DNA of 64,000 bases from the NCBI RefSeq assembly GCF_004011825.1, contig NZ_RKLO01000001.1:767575-831574 (forward strand), in the 5' to 3' direction. The notes beneath the pieces are model-generated. The model was not told the origin of the DNA and made no database searches. It saw nothing but the letters and a program-made list of their open reading frames with translations. Of this stretch, positions 20,378 to 29,952 are shown piece after piece. The stretch's first letter is position 1; each line of letters opens with the position of its first letter. The position numbers and the translations under genes are program-made. Source of the stretch: Rhodococcus xishaensis (GTDB lineage: Bacteria > Actinomycetota > Actinomycetes > Mycobacteriales > Mycobacteriaceae).

Positions 20378-21892
20378 ATGTCAGTGAGCATGGTGCGGGA
20401 TCCGCACGAAGTAACGGCGAGCCGGAAGGACTGGCTGGGGCTGGTCGTGCTCGCCTTCGCGGTCCTGCTCATCGCGGTGGATGCCACGGTGCTCGACCTC
20501 GCGTTGCCGTTCATCAGCGAGGACCTGACGCCGAGTAGCACCCAGTTGCTCTGGATCATCGACGTCTACTCCTTCGTCCTCGCCGGTCTGCTCGTCACGA
20601 TGGGTACCCTCGGCGACCGCATCGGTCGTCGGAAACTGCTGCTCATCGGTGCTGCCGGGTTCGGCCTGGCGTCCCTGATCGCAGCGTGGGCGTCGGGACC
20701 GGCGATGCTGATCGGCGCCCGTGTGCTGCAAGGCGTCTCGGGCGCGACGCTCATGCCTGCCACGCTCGGTCTGATCCGGGCGATCTTCGTCAATCCGCGC
20801 CAGCGCACAACCGCCATCGGTGTGTGGGCTGCCATGGCCGGCGGCGGGGCAGCGGCCGGGCCGCTGATCGGCGGCTGGCTGCTCGAGCACTACTGGTGGG
20901 GTGCGGTGTTCCTGATCAACATCCCCGTGATGATCGGCCTCGTGGTTCTCGGCCCGCTGGTGATCCCGGAGTCCAAGGATCCGAGGCCGGGTCGATTCGA
21001 CCTGACCAGTGCGGGACTCGCGATGCTCGCGACCGTGCCGATCGTGTACGCGGTCAAGGAAACGGCGGTGCACGGCCCAGACTGGGGACTGACCGGGATC
21101 GGGGTCATGGGCGCGATCGCGGGCTGGATCTTCGTCCGACGCCAGCGGACGCTCGACCATCCGATGATCGACCTGTCGTTGTTCGCCCGACCGGCCTTCT
21201 CCACGGCGGTCTTGACGAATCTTCTGTCGGTCTTCGCTCTCGCCGGCATCCTGTTCTTCGGCTCGCAGTATCTCCAGCTGGTGCTGGGGTATCGCCCTCT
21301 CGAAGCCGGATTGCTGATGCTCCCGGGCATGGTGGTCAGCGCATTCGCCTCGCTGGTTGCGGCGTGGCTGGTGCGATGGTGGGCGCCGGGGCGCGTGCTG
21401 GGGGCCGGCCTGGTGGTTGCCGCGTTCGGTGCGGCCGCCATGATGATGCTGCGTCCCGACGGCGGACCGCAGGCGTTCGTCGTGGGGTTCGTGCTGGCTG
21501 GTGCGGGGGTCGGCATCGCGCTCACCCTGACGAATGACCTGGTGGTCAGCTCGGTCGAGCCGGCGCGGGCCGGCGCGGCATCCGCGGTCTCGGAGACGGC
21601 CTACGAACTCGGCATCGCTCTCGGTACCGCAGTACTCGGCAGCGTCGTGCTGGCCATCTTCCGGCGCGGCATCGACATCTCGGGGCTGACGCCCGACCAG
21701 GCGCACGTCGCCCAGGACACCCTCGGCGGCACGGTTGGGCTGTCACACTCGCTTCCGCCGGACCAGGCCACCGCCCTCGTGGAGTCGGCACAGGCGTCCT
21801 TCGTGGACGGTCTGCATCTCGCGGCCGGGTCCACGGCTATGGTGCTCCTCGTTACGGGAGTCCTGGTGGTTCGGCTGCTTCGACAACGCTGA
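20378..21892 (+). CDS. MFS drug-efflux transporter, DHA2 (14-helix) family
   Basis: Proton-driven multidrug exporter of 504 residues with about 14 hydrophobic segments. It has the family motif DATVLDLALPFI in helix 1 (acidic residue in the membrane), a motif A-like GDRIGRRKLLLIG, and the antiporter motif C-like region GAAAGPLIGGWLLE. It resembles QacA/SmvA/LfrA-type pumps for cationic dyes, quaternary ammonium compounds and fluoroquinolones; the substrate range cannot be read here. The divergent tetR and twin repeat upstream suggest ligand-inducible expression. Confidence 0.92.
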   Translation: MSVSMVRDPHEVTASRKDWLGLVVLAFAVLLIAVDATVLDLALPFISEDLTPSSTQLLWIIDVYSFVLAGLLVTMGTLGDRIGRRKLLLIGAAGFGLASLIAAWASGPAMLIGARVLQGVSGATLMPATLGLIRAIFVNPRQRTTAIGVWAAMAGGGAAAGPLIGGWLLEHYWWGAVFLINIPVMIGLVVLGPLVIPESKDPRPGRFDLTSAGLAMLATVPIVYAVKETAVHGPDWGLTGIGVMGAIAGWIFVRRQRTLDHPMIDLSLFARPAFSTAVLTNLLSVFALAGILFFGSQYLQLVLGYRPLEAGLLMLPGMVVSAFASLVAAWLVRWWAPGRVLGAGLVVAAFGAAAMMMLRPDGGPQAFVVGFVLAGAGVGIALTLTNDLVVSSVEPARAGAASAVSETAYELGIALGTAVLGSVVLAIFRRGIDISGLTPDQAHVAQDTLGGTVGLSHSLPPDQATALVESAQASFVDGLHLAAGSTAMVLLVTGVLVVRLLRQR

Positions 21893-21992
21893 GCGGGTGG
21901 TGCCGGAATGACGGTGAACCGCCGCGGACAGTTCCGCTCAGTGTCTTGCACGGGCTGTTGGACCGGCCAACCGAGCGCTCTCGAGCACGTCG

Positions 21993-23774
21993 TCACCGGC
22001 GACTTGTGCACACCCGGATAGGTTCGGCGTCGAGCACGGCGAACGAGTGGCCAGGCAGCGTGATCGCCGACGCCGTCTCGTCGACCTCCGGCTCCTCCCA
22101 CCACAGCAGCGGCACGCCGCCGACCGGGACCGTCACCCGGCTCGGACCCAGATTGAACACGATCCGTAGGTCCCCCCGGATCAGCGCGATCCACCGCTTG
22201 TCCTCGTCGTACTCCACCTTGAGATGTTCGAGCCACGGGTCGGTGAGATCGGCGCGACTGTGCCGCAGCGTGATCAGCCGTCGATAGCAGTCGAGCAGTC
22301 GCGCGTGGGCCGGTTGCTGCGGCTCGGTCCAGTCGAGCTTCGACCGCAGAAACGTCGCGGGGTCCTGCGGGTCGGGGATGTCGTCGGTGTCCCAGCCGTG
22401 CTCGGCGAACTCTCGTCGGCGCCCCTGTGCCGTGGCCTCTCCGAGTTCGGGTTCGGGGTGGGATGTGAAGTACTGGAACGGGGTTCGTGCACCCCATTCC
22501 TCACCCATGAACAGCATCGGCGTGTATGGCGAGCACAGCACCAACGCCGCCTTGACCGCGAGCTGTCCTGGGGTGAGATACTCGCTCGGCCGATCGCCGG
22601 TCGCGCGGTTGCCGACCTGGTCGTGGGTGCACGTGTAGGCGAGCATCGTGTCAGCAGGAATCCGTCGAATGTCCATGGGACGACCATGATTTCGACCACG
22701 AAACGTGGAGTATGTCCCGCCGTGGAAGTAGCCGTGGGTAAGGGTGTGCGCCAGGGCCTGCAGAGAGCCGAAGTCGCCGTAATAGCCTTGCCGCTCGCTG
22801 GACACGGCGGCGTGGATCGCGTGATGGACGTCGTCGTCCCACTGCGCGCTCAGACCGTACCCGCCGGCTGCTCGGGCCGTGATGATCTTCGGGTCGTTGA
22901 GATCGCTCTCGGCGATGAGCGTGAGCGGTCGGCGTAGGTGTGTCGCCAGGGAGTGGACCTCGATCGACAGCTCTTCGAGCAGGTGGGTGGTGCTGTTGTC
23001 GACGAGCGCGTGCACTGCGTCCAGGCGCAGTGCGTCGATGTGGAACTCGCGGAACCAGCGCAGCGCGTTCTCGATGATGAACCGGCGGACCTCACCGCTG
23101 TCCTTGTCGGACAGATTGATGACGCGGCCCCACGAGTTCGCGCCGTCGGCGAGGTACGGCCCGAACCGGTCCAGGTAGTTGCCGGAGGGCCCGAGATGGT
23201 TGTAGACAACGTCCAACACAACCGCGAGGCCACGGCCGTGGCACGCGTCGACGAACCGCTGTAGGCCGTCGGGCCCGCCGTATTCCTCGTGTACGGCGTA
23301 CCAGAGCACGCCGTCGTATCCCCAGTTGTGGGCGCCGTTGAACGCGGCCACCGGCATCAATTCGACGAAACCCACGCCGAGTTCGACGAGGTGATCAAGT
23401 TTCTCGATCGCGGCGTCGAACGTTCCATCCTGGGTGAACGTCCCGACGTGGAGTTCATAGACGACGCTGCCGGCGAGTTGGCGTCCCGTCCACATGGTGT
23501 CGGTCCACCCGGCGGGATCGAGGTCGTGCAGTTGCGAGGGGAGGTGCACGCCGTCGGGCTGGCGCGGCGACCGCGGATCGGGGAGCACTGTCGGAGAGTC
23601 GTCGAGTACGAATCCGTACCGAGCCCCCGATTCGGCGTCGACGTCAGCGTGCCACCACCCGTCGGGTGAGCGGCTCATGTCGTGTTCGGTCCCATCGACA
23701 TGGACGCGGACTGATTGGGGAATCGGGGCCCAGACCTCGAATGTGTGCACGTGATCAGCATGCACCGAGTGCAT
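21993..23774 (-). CDS. treZ: Malto-oligosyltrehalose trehalohydrolase
   Basis: Releases trehalose from maltooligosyl-trehalose made by TreY. The 593-residue protein starts at ATG 23774 with a beta-sandwich domain (about residues 8-85). A GH13 barrel follows, with the conserved segments VVLDVVYNHLGP, DALRLDAVHAL (nucleophile Asp), LIAESDLNDP (acid Glu) and YTCTHDQVGN. The C-terminal beta domain follows. In mycobacteria treZ directly follows treY. Here an opposite-strand methyltransferase gene lies between them, so treZ needs its own promoter or readthrough. Confidence 0.95.
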   Translation of the reverse strand: MHSVHADHVHTFEVWAPIPQSVRVHVDGTEHDMSRSPDGWWHADVDAESGARYGFVLDDSPTVLPDPRSPRQPDGVHLPSQLHDLDPAGWTDTMWTGRQLAGSVVYELHVGTFTQDGTFDAAIEKLDHLVELGVGFVELMPVAAFNGAHNWGYDGVLWYAVHEEYGGPDGLQRFVDACHGRGLAVVLDVVYNHLGPSGNYLDRFGPYLADGANSWGRVINLSDKDSGEVRRFIIENALRWFREFHIDALRLDAVHALVDNSTTHLLEELSIEVHSLATHLRRPLTLIAESDLNDPKIITARAAGGYGLSAQWDDDVHHAIHAAVSSERQGYYGDFGSLQALAHTLTHGYFHGGTYSTFRGRNHGRPMDIRRIPADTMLAYTCTHDQVGNRATGDRPSEYLTPGQLAVKAALVLCSPYTPMLFMGEEWGARTPFQYFTSHPEPELGEATAQGRRREFAEHGWDTDDIPDPQDPATFLRSKLDWTEPQQPAHARLLDCYRRLITLRHSRADLTDPWLEHLKVEYDEDKRWIALIRGDLRIVFNLGPSRVTVPVGGVPLLWWEEPEVDETASAITLPGHSFAVLDAEPIRVCTSRR

Positions 23775-23799
23775 CCGTACCGCACTGGTGCGAGCGAGG

Positions 23800-23840
23800 C
23801 AGGTGCGGTTTCGGTCACAGGTCAGGTGCGGTTTCGGTCA
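23800..23840 (+). repeat. 18-bp direct repeat upstream of the methyltransferase gene
   Basis: CAGGTGCGGTTTCGGTCA occurs at 23800-23817 and again at 23823-23840, identical, with a 23-bp period. It lies in the 152-bp divergent gap between the treZ start and the methyltransferase start. It may be a pair of regulator sites or a small tandem duplication; no dyad symmetry was seen in the unit. Confidence 0.75.
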
Positions 23841-23926
23841 TTGGGAGGACAATCGACGATGGACCGAACCTGAGTCGACGACGTTCCTGAGCCGACAAGG
23901 TTCGACAAGGTTGAGGAGATGCTGCA

Positions 23927-24778
23927 ATGAACCAACCTCGCGGAGTGGGCGTGACGGCGGTCTTCGTCGCCGCGGCGCGCGCCCTCGAGAGCGCGCGAGA
24001 CGATCGATTGTTCAATGACCCTTGGGCGGGCGAGTTCGTTCGCCATTCGGGTTGGAATCCACCGATCGACGAGATTGACGACGCCAGCCGTGACGAGTTG
24101 GCCACCTGGGTGGCCGTGCGCACGAAGTTCCTCGATGACTTCGCGCTGGATTCCGTCGACAACGGCTGCGGGCAGGTGGTTCTGCTCGGAGCTGGACTCG
24201 ACACACGGGCTTTTCGACTGCCGTGGCTTCGGCAGGTCACCGTCTACGAACTCGACACGCCCGAGATGGTGGATTTCAAGGCAGCGGTGCTCGGTGACAC
24301 CACGCCTGACGTGGCAGCCAGGGCAGTCGTGCCGGTCGATCTGCGTGAGGACTGGCCGGCGGCGCTCCGCGAGGCAGGATTCCGGTCGGATGTCCCGACG
24401 GCATGGATCCTGGAAGGGTTGCTGCTGTATCTGCCCGATGATGCGGTCGAGACGCTGATGGACGGCATTGGTGAGTTGTCGGCTCCCGGGAGCGCGATTG
24501 GTGCGACGATAACCAACATCGACGTTGCCGCCACGATGAACGACGCGCGCGTGCTCCGTGACACTCTGATCAGTCGGGAGGGATGGCTGTCCATGTTGCA
24601 TTGGAGCAGTACTGAGGACCCGGTGGCCTGGTTCGACTCCCACGGTTGGCGTGCAACCGCGGTGCAAACCGACGAAATCGCGCAGCGGTACGGGCGGACA
24701 ATGCCTGAAGAGTCCCTGCTGACGCAGGTGCGGGCCGGGATGCGTTTCTTGATCTCGGCCGTGAGGAAGCAAGACTAG
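23927..24778 (+). CDS. SAM-dependent methyltransferase, leucine-carboxyl-methyltransferase-like family
   Basis: This 283-residue enzyme belongs to the large actinobacterial family of SAM-dependent methyltransferases related to PPM1/LCMT. SAM-binding motif VVLLGAGLDTRAFRLPW is near residues 83-99. The family motif YELDTPEMVDFK follows, then AWILEGLLLYLPDDAVETL. The N-terminus starts with the usual GVGVTAVFVAAARALES. Mycobacteria carry many copies with unknown substrates. It is oriented against the tre genes on both sides and separates treY from treZ, so it looks inserted into the old trehalose operon. Confidence 0.9.
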   Translation: MNQPRGVGVTAVFVAAARALESARDDRLFNDPWAGEFVRHSGWNPPIDEIDDASRDELATWVAVRTKFLDDFALDSVDNGCGQVVLLGAGLDTRAFRLPWLRQVTVYELDTPEMVDFKAAVLGDTTPDVAARAVVPVDLREDWPAALREAGFRSDVPTAWILEGLLLYLPDDAVETLMDGIGELSAPGSAIGATITNIDVAATMNDARVLRDTLISREGWLSMLHWSSTEDPVAWFDSHGWRATAVQTDEIAQRYGRTMPEESLLTQVRAGMRFLISAVRKQD

Positions 24779-24814
24779 GAGGATCCTCCGTGCCGTTGCG
24801 TCGAAGTGCTGCGC

Positions 24815-27196
24815 TCAGGGACAATCCAGCCGGACCAGCAGAGCGACCGGCAACCGATCGAACACCTTCGACAGTGGGGTGGATCCGGCGTACAGCTCGC
24901 CGGTGAGGCGGTCGAACCAGCTACCGGTGGGAAGCGCCACGCTCGAACTGCCCCATCCGGTCTCGTGCAGGCGGACGCTGTGCCGGGTCGCCAACGCGAT
25001 GACGTCGGAGACCTCGCCGGCGGGGCCCCTGGCGAATCCGAGCAGGTGGTCCCGCGCTGATCCGACGCCGAACACCGGTCGGTAGTGGCCGCCGACGAAG
25101 CTGTCCGGGCGTTCCCGGCGCAGTCGGAGCGCCACGCGTGTCACGTGCATCTTCGTGGCCCCGGAATCGTCGATCGGCGGCACCTCGACGCCGGGGGTAT
25201 CCATCGACTTGAGCAGAGTGCGGCGGAGTTCGTAGTCGACGGGTCGACGATTATCGGGATCGACCAGCGAGTCTTCCCACAGCTCGGTGCCCTGATAGAC
25301 GTCCGGGATGCCCGGCCCGCACAGTTGCAGGAGTTTCCGGCCCATCGCGTCCGACCAGCCGTGCGGCGCGAGTTGCCGCGCCACGAGCCCGATGCTGCGA
25401 CCGACCGGACCGTCGAGCACCCGGTCCACCCATCCGTGTACATCGTGTTCGAAATGCCGGTCGATCTCTGTCCACGACGTACGGGTCCCGGCTTCACGAA
25501 CGGACTTCTCGGCGAACCGGTGCAGCCGGTCACGGAACTCGTGCGACGGGGCCTCACCTGCGTCGTCAACCGGCCAGATGCCGAACATGTTCTGCCACAA
25601 AAACAATCCGGCCACGCCATCGGGGCTGGGAGTCGACATCTCCCAGTCGGCGACGCAGCGCACCCACAGTTCCGGCACCTGGGAGAGCACACCGATTCGG
25701 GCCCGGACATCCTCGCCGCGCTTGGTGTCATGCGTCGACAGGGTCGTCATGGTTCGCGGCCACCGGCGGGCCCGCTCGGCGGCCCGTACGTGGAACTCAG
25801 CGGGCGAGATGCCGAACCGACCCGGGTCGCCACCCACTTCTTGGAGCGACACGAGTCTGGCCGTGCGGTAGAAAAGGCAGTCTTCGACGGCCTTCGCGGT
25901 CACGGCGCCGCACACCTGCTCGAAACGCGTTCGTGATTCGGTACCCACGACGAGTGCTCCGGCAAGTGTCGTCATCGCGGCCTCCCACTCGGGGTGAGCG
26001 TCGAGGACGTCGGCGATCATGCGGGGGAGGGCGACCGCGAGCGGTGAGTAGTCGGTGCGGTATGCCGGCGCGGACGCCAGGAGTTCCGCGAGCGCGTCGC
26101 GCAGCGCGTCCGGGCTGCAGAAGGCCGGTGAGTCCCGCAGGATCGCGCGTGACAGTCTCCGCACTTCGGGCGCTAGGTCGGCGCGGGCCGTCAGCCTCCT
26201 CAGGTCGGTTTCGTTGCTGTGCAGCCACTCCCGATTTCCGGGTGCACCCCCGCGGGCGGCGAGTTCGGTGAGTGTCGCGGCGCCGGACCGATCGAGGAAG
26301 ACGCCGTCGTACTCGGCGAGTGCGTCGTAGCCGGTGGTTCCATCCACCGGCAACCTCGGATCCAGGGGTTCGTCCGCGGCGAGTATCTTCTCGATCACCA
26401 GTAGGCGGTCGGGTCCGATCAGCTCGCGCAGCTTCGCCAGGTATTCAGCGGGGCTGCTCAGCCCGTCGGGGTGATCGACGCGGACACCGTCGACAAGTCC
26501 GTCCCGGACCCACGATGAGAACTGGTGATGCGTCGTGTCGAAGACGCGTGGATCTTCCTGGCGAACCGCGGCCAGGTCGTTGATCGCGAAGAATCTCCGG
26601 TAGCCGACCTGCCCGTCGCGCCACCCGACCAGCCGATACGACTGACGGTCGTGCACCTCGCGTGGGTCCGCATCCTCGGTCCCCGGAGCGATCGGGAACC
26701 GCAGGTCGCCGACGGCGAGCAATGGGGTGCCGTTGGACCGGTCGATCCGGAGCGTGTTCAGCTCGGATGTGTCCGCAAGCACCGGCAGCGCGATTCGACC
26801 GTCCGCGCCGTTGTCCTCGCGCCAGTCGACGTCGAAGAAGCGGGCGAAGGGTGAACGTTGGCCGTTCGTCAGCACGTCCCACCACCAGCGGTTCTCGCTC
26901 GGTCGCGAGATACCCATGTGGTTGGGCACCAGGTCGACGATCAGCCCCATGTTCCTCTCACGCAGTTCCGCCGACAGGGCCACCAGCGCGGCCCGGCCCC
27001 CGAGTTCCGTCGACACCGTGGTCGGGTCGGTGACGTCGTAGCCGTGCGTCGATCCGGATGTGGCGGTGAGGATCGGTGACAGGTACAGATGCGAGACGCC
27101 GAGGCGGTCGAGATAGTCGGCGAGCCGTCGAGCGTCGTCGAGCGTGAACGAATCACCCCGCAGCTGGAGTCGGTAGGTAGCGGTGATCGGCTTCAT
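24815..27196 (-). CDS. treY: Malto-oligosyltrehalose synthase
   Basis: Isomerises the reducing-end alpha-1,4 bond of maltodextrins to the alpha,alpha-1,1 bond of trehalose. The 793-residue protein starts at ATG 27196, overlapping the treX stop by ATGA, which fixes the start. The GH13 barrel begins with [18 protein letters not shown]. Catalytic segments [10 protein letters not shown] (nucleophile Asp) and [13 protein letters not shown] (acid Glu) are visible, followed by TLSTHDTKR. The large inserted subdomains typical of TreY are present. It is translationally coupled to treX and is the Rv1563c counterpart. Confidence 0.96.
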   Translation of the reverse strand: MKPITATYRLQLRGDSFTLDDARRLADYLDRLGVSHLYLSPILTATSGSTHGYDVTDPTTVSTELGGRAALVALSAELRERNMGLIVDLVPNHMGISRPSENRWWWDVLTNGQRSPFARFFDVDWREDNGADGRIALPVLADTSELNTLRIDRSNGTPLLAVGDLRFPIAPGTEDADPREVHDRQSYRLVGWRDGQVGYRRFFAINDLAAVRQEDPRVFDTTHHQFSSWVRDGLVDGVRVDHPDGLSSPAEYLAKLRELIGPDRLLVIEKILAADEPLDPRLPVDGTTGYDALAEYDGVFLDRSGAATLTELAARGGAPGNREWLHSNETDLRRLTARADLAPEVRRLSRAILRDSPAFCSPDALRDALAELLASAPAYRTDYSPLAVALPRMIADVLDAHPEWEAAMTTLAGALVVGTESRTRFEQVCGAVTAKAVEDCLFYRTARLVSLQEVGGDPGRFGISPAEFHVRAAERARRWPRTMTTLSTHDTKRGEDVRARIGVLSQVPELWVRCVADWEMSTPSPDGVAGLFLWQNMFGIWPVDDAGEAPSHEFRDRLHRFAEKSVREAGTRTSWTEIDRHFEHDVHGWVDRVLDGPVGRSIGLVARQLAPHGWSDAMGRKLLQLCGPGIPDVYQGTELWEDSLVDPDNRRPVDYELRRTLLKSMDTPGVEVPPIDDSGATKMHVTRVALRLRRERPDSFVGGHYRPVFGVGSARDHLLGFARGPAGEVSDVIALATRHSVRLHETGWGSSSVALPTGSWFDRLTGELYAGSTPLSKVFDRLPVALLVRLDCP

Positions 27197-29310
27197 GTCG
27201 CTCTGTCCCGACACAGTACCAGCAGCGACCGGGACGGGACGGAAACCGTCTCGTCGGATACGGTCGCGAGATCTGTTGCCCCGGTGGGGGAGTCGGTATC
27301 CAGCACGCCCACCCATCGGGTGTCGGTGTCGTCGAGGGGCACGGTGAAGTCGAGGTCCTCGTCGTGGGCGTTGAAGAGCAGCAAGAACGAGTCGTCCACC
27401 ACTCGATTGCCACGCCGGTCCGGCTCGGGGATCGCGTCACCACCCAGGTACACGACGAGGCCCCTACCGAACCCGCCGTCCCAATCCTCGGTGGTCATCT
27501 CCTTGCCCGACGGGGTGAGCCACGCGATGTCGCGACGGTGCTCGCCACGGATCGGGCGGCCCGCGAAGAACCGGCGTCGCCGGAACACCGGGTGCGCGGC
27601 TCGCAGCGCGGTAGCCCGTCGGGTGAAGGCGAGCAGATCTTCATTCGACTCGCGGAGCGACCAGTCCATCCACGACAACGGCGAATCCTGACAGTAGGCG
27701 TTGTTGTTGCCGTACTGGGTGCGGCCCATCTCGTCACCATGCGCGAGCATCGGGGTGCCCTGGCTGAGCAGCAACGTCGCCAGGATGTTCCGCCTCTGGC
27801 GGGCCCGCAGGGCCAGGATCGCCGGATCGTCGGTGGGGCCCTCGACACCGCAGTTCCACGACCGGTTGTAGCTCTCGCCGTCGCGGTTGCCCTCGCCGTT
27901 GTCCTCGTTGTGCTTCTTGTCGTAAGACACCAGGTCGGTGAGCGTGAACCCGTCGTGGGCGGTGACGAAGTTGATGCTGGCGCCGGGGCGGCGTCCGGTG
28001 GCCTCGTACAGGTCCGACGATCCGGTCAGCCGGGATGCGAACTCACCGAGGGTGGACGCTTCACCACGCCAGTAGTCACGAACGGTATCGCGGTACTTGC
28101 CGTTCCACTCGGTCCACAGACCAGGGAAGTTGCCGACCTGGTAGCCGCCCTCGCCGACGTCCCACGGCTCGGCGATCAACTTGACCTGACTGACTACCGG
28201 GTCTTGTTGAACCAAGTCGAAGAACGCGGAAAGCCGGTCCACGTCATGCAATTCGCGTGCCAATGTCGAGGCGAGATCGAAGCGGAACCCGTCTACGTGC
28301 ATCTCGGTGACCCAGTAGCGCAGCGAGTCCATGATGAGTTGGAGCGTGTGCGGGTGACGGACGTTCAGGCTGTTCCCGGTGCCGGTGTAGTCCTTGTACA
28401 GGGCCGGATCCTCGTCGTCGAGTCGGTAGTAGGCAGCGTTGTCGATACCACGGAAGACGACCGTCGGGCCGAGGTGATCGCCCTCAGCGGTGTGGTTGTA
28501 GACGACGTCGAGGATCACCTCGATCCCGGCCTCGTGGAACGTGCGGACCATAGTCTTGAATTCGGTGACCACGCCACTGGGCTTCGACGCCGAGGAGTAT
28601 TCAGTGTGCGGCGCCAGGAATCCGACGGTGTTGTAGCCCCAGAAGTTCCGCAACCCTTGGTCGAGCAGGACCTTGTCGTGCATGAATTGGTGTACCGGCA
28701 TCAACTCGATCGCGGTGACGCCCAGGGACCGCAGATGCCTGATTACCTCGTGGTGGGCAAGTCCCGCGTAGGTGCCGCGGAGCTCTTTCGGCAGGTCTGG
28801 ATGTGTCGCGGTCATGCCCTTCACGTGCGCCTCGTAGAGGAGAGTCTCGTGGTACGGCGTGCGGGGCGGCCGATCTGCACCCCATTCGAAGAAGGGGTTG
28901 ATGACCACCGTCGTCATGGTGTGGTGCAGGGAGTCCTCACCGTATGTGTAGAGCGACGGATGGCCGTCGAAGGCGCCGTCGAACGCCTTTCCGTACGGGT
29001 CGAGCAGCAACTTCGACGGATCGCAGCGCAGGCCGGCCGACGGATCGTACCGCCCGTACACCCGGAACCCATAGCGCTGCCCGGGGCCGACCGACGGAAG
29101 GTACGCATGCCAGACGTATCCGTCCACCTCGTCGAGTGGGAGTCGTGTCTCCGCACCGTCCTTCGCAATCAGGCACAATTCGACCGCGTCGGCCACCTCG
29201 GAGAACAGCGAGAAGTTCGTGCCGCCGCCGTCGTAGGTGCCGCCGAGGGGGTACGCGCTGCCCGGCCACACCTCGACCCGCGGGCTTCCCGACGGATCGT
29301 TGCGCTCCAT
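27193..29310 (-). CDS. treX: Glycogen debranching enzyme (isoamylase type)
   Basis: Hydrolyses alpha-1,6 branches of glycogen to feed linear maltodextrins to TreY. I start it at ATG 29310 (705 aa), where the CBM48-like N-terminal domain begins ([19 protein letters not shown]). The GH13 barrel shows [34 protein letters not shown] (nucleophile), [14 protein letters not shown] (acid) and [10 protein letters not shown]. These are standard GlgX/TreX segments. It heads the treX-treY operon. The upstream intergenic region is divergent from a small secreted protein gene. Confidence 0.96.
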   Translation of the reverse strand: MERNDPSGSPRVEVWPGSAYPLGGTYDGGGTNFSLFSEVADAVELCLIAKDGAETRLPLDEVDGYVWHAYLPSVGPGQRYGFRVYGRYDPSAGLRCDPSKLLLDPYGKAFDGAFDGHPSLYTYGEDSLHHTMTTVVINPFFEWGADRPPRTPYHETLLYEAHVKGMTATHPDLPKELRGTYAGLAHHEVIRHLRSLGVTAIELMPVHQFMHDKVLLDQGLRNFWGYNTVGFLAPHTEYSSASKPSGVVTEFKTMVRTFHEAGIEVILDVVYNHTAEGDHLGPTVVFRGIDNAAYYRLDDEDPALYKDYTGTGNSLNVRHPHTLQLIMDSLRYWVTEMHVDGFRFDLASTLARELHDVDRLSAFFDLVQQDPVVSQVKLIAEPWDVGEGGYQVGNFPGLWTEWNGKYRDTVRDYWRGEASTLGEFASRLTGSSDLYEATGRRPGASINFVTAHDGFTLTDLVSYDKKHNEDNGEGNRDGESYNRSWNCGVEGPTDDPAILALRARQRRNILATLLLSQGTPMLAHGDEMGRTQYGNNNAYCQDSPLSWMDWSLRESNEDLLAFTRRATALRAAHPVFRRRRFFAGRPIRGEHRRDIAWLTPSGKEMTTEDWDGGFGRGLVVYLGGDAIPEPDRRGNRVVDDSFLLLFNAHDEDLDFTVPLDDTDTRWVGVLDTDSPTGATDLATVSDETVSVPSRSLLVLCRDRAT

Positions 29311-29425
29311 GCTGGGAAACCTTAGCCGTTCGGTGACCCCTTCTCTTGCGGGACGAGATCGGCGGAATCCCGTCGTAGCGTTACCGTGGGAGAACGTACA
29401 CATACAGACCCGAGAGGTGGGGACG

Positions 29426-29689
29426 ATGCCTTCGATCGGCAACGTACGGAGGGTCGCTGCGGTGCTCGGACCGGCCGCGATCGGTATCGCGACTGTGGTC
29501 GGCGGTGCAGGTATGGCGAACGCCGAGGAAAGCCCTGCAGCCCCCGGGATCCTGGAGATCGAACTCGACTTTGCGGACGGACGACCCACCGCCGAAGTCG
29601 AGTTCGTAGACCTGGAGGGCACAGAGCGCGAGATCCACGTCGACCTCCAGACCGGTCAAATCGTCGAGGAAGAAGCCGAGGACGGTTGA
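29426..29689 (+). CDS. Small secreted protein, PepSY-like
   Basis: 87 residues from ATG 29426, with ribosome site GAGAGGTGGGG just upstream. The signal peptide is clear ([26 protein letters not shown]) with likely cleavage after ANA. The acidic mature part of about 57 residues has the pattern of a single PepSY repeat: [18 protein letters not shown], then [13 protein letters not shown]. PepSY domains often inhibit proteases or bind at the cell surface, but no target is evident here. It is divergent from treX, and I see no functional link. Confidence 0.7.
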   Translation: MPSIGNVRRVAAVLGPAAIGIATVVGGAGMANAEESPAAPGILEIELDFADGRPTAEVEFVDLEGTEREIHVDLQTGQIVEEEAEDG

Positions 29690-29952
29690 GTTCCACTCAG
29701 CCGGAGGAAGTTCCGCGATCAGTTCTGCGATCAAGGGACGTTCGGTCTCGTCGAACTCGAGGATCAGCGAGCCGCCGGTAACCGTGCAGGCGCGAGCCAT
29801 TCTGGGCACTCGCGCCGCGCCGAACGGCGGTGCGCAAGCCTGCAACCACAGCAGGCCCACTCCGGTAAAATCGTTCGCACGACGCGTCGGCGCGATGACC
29901 CGGCGGAAGCGTCATCGTGGTTCCCGGACGCGCGCCGATGGGAGCGTGGGAC
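29690..29952. other. Intergenic stretch with a weak opposite-strand coding trace
   Basis: Between the PepSY-like gene and the UPF0182 gene, the minus strand reads about 40 protein-like residues around 29690-29803 (TGGSLILEFDETERPLIAEL, then IAELPP). The frame then runs into the antisense of the PepSY-like gene. This could be a remnant of a minus-strand gene or chance. Nothing else was recognised. Confidence 0.3.

Noticed and set aside
27364-29325. 653-codon plus-strand open frame opposite treX
   Set aside because: Antisense of treX catalytic segments; Arg/Val-rich composition, no domain.
29311-29622. Upstream extension of treX to 29622
   Set aside because: It runs antisense through the start and signal peptide of the PepSY-like gene, and homology to debranching enzymes begins at ATG 29310.
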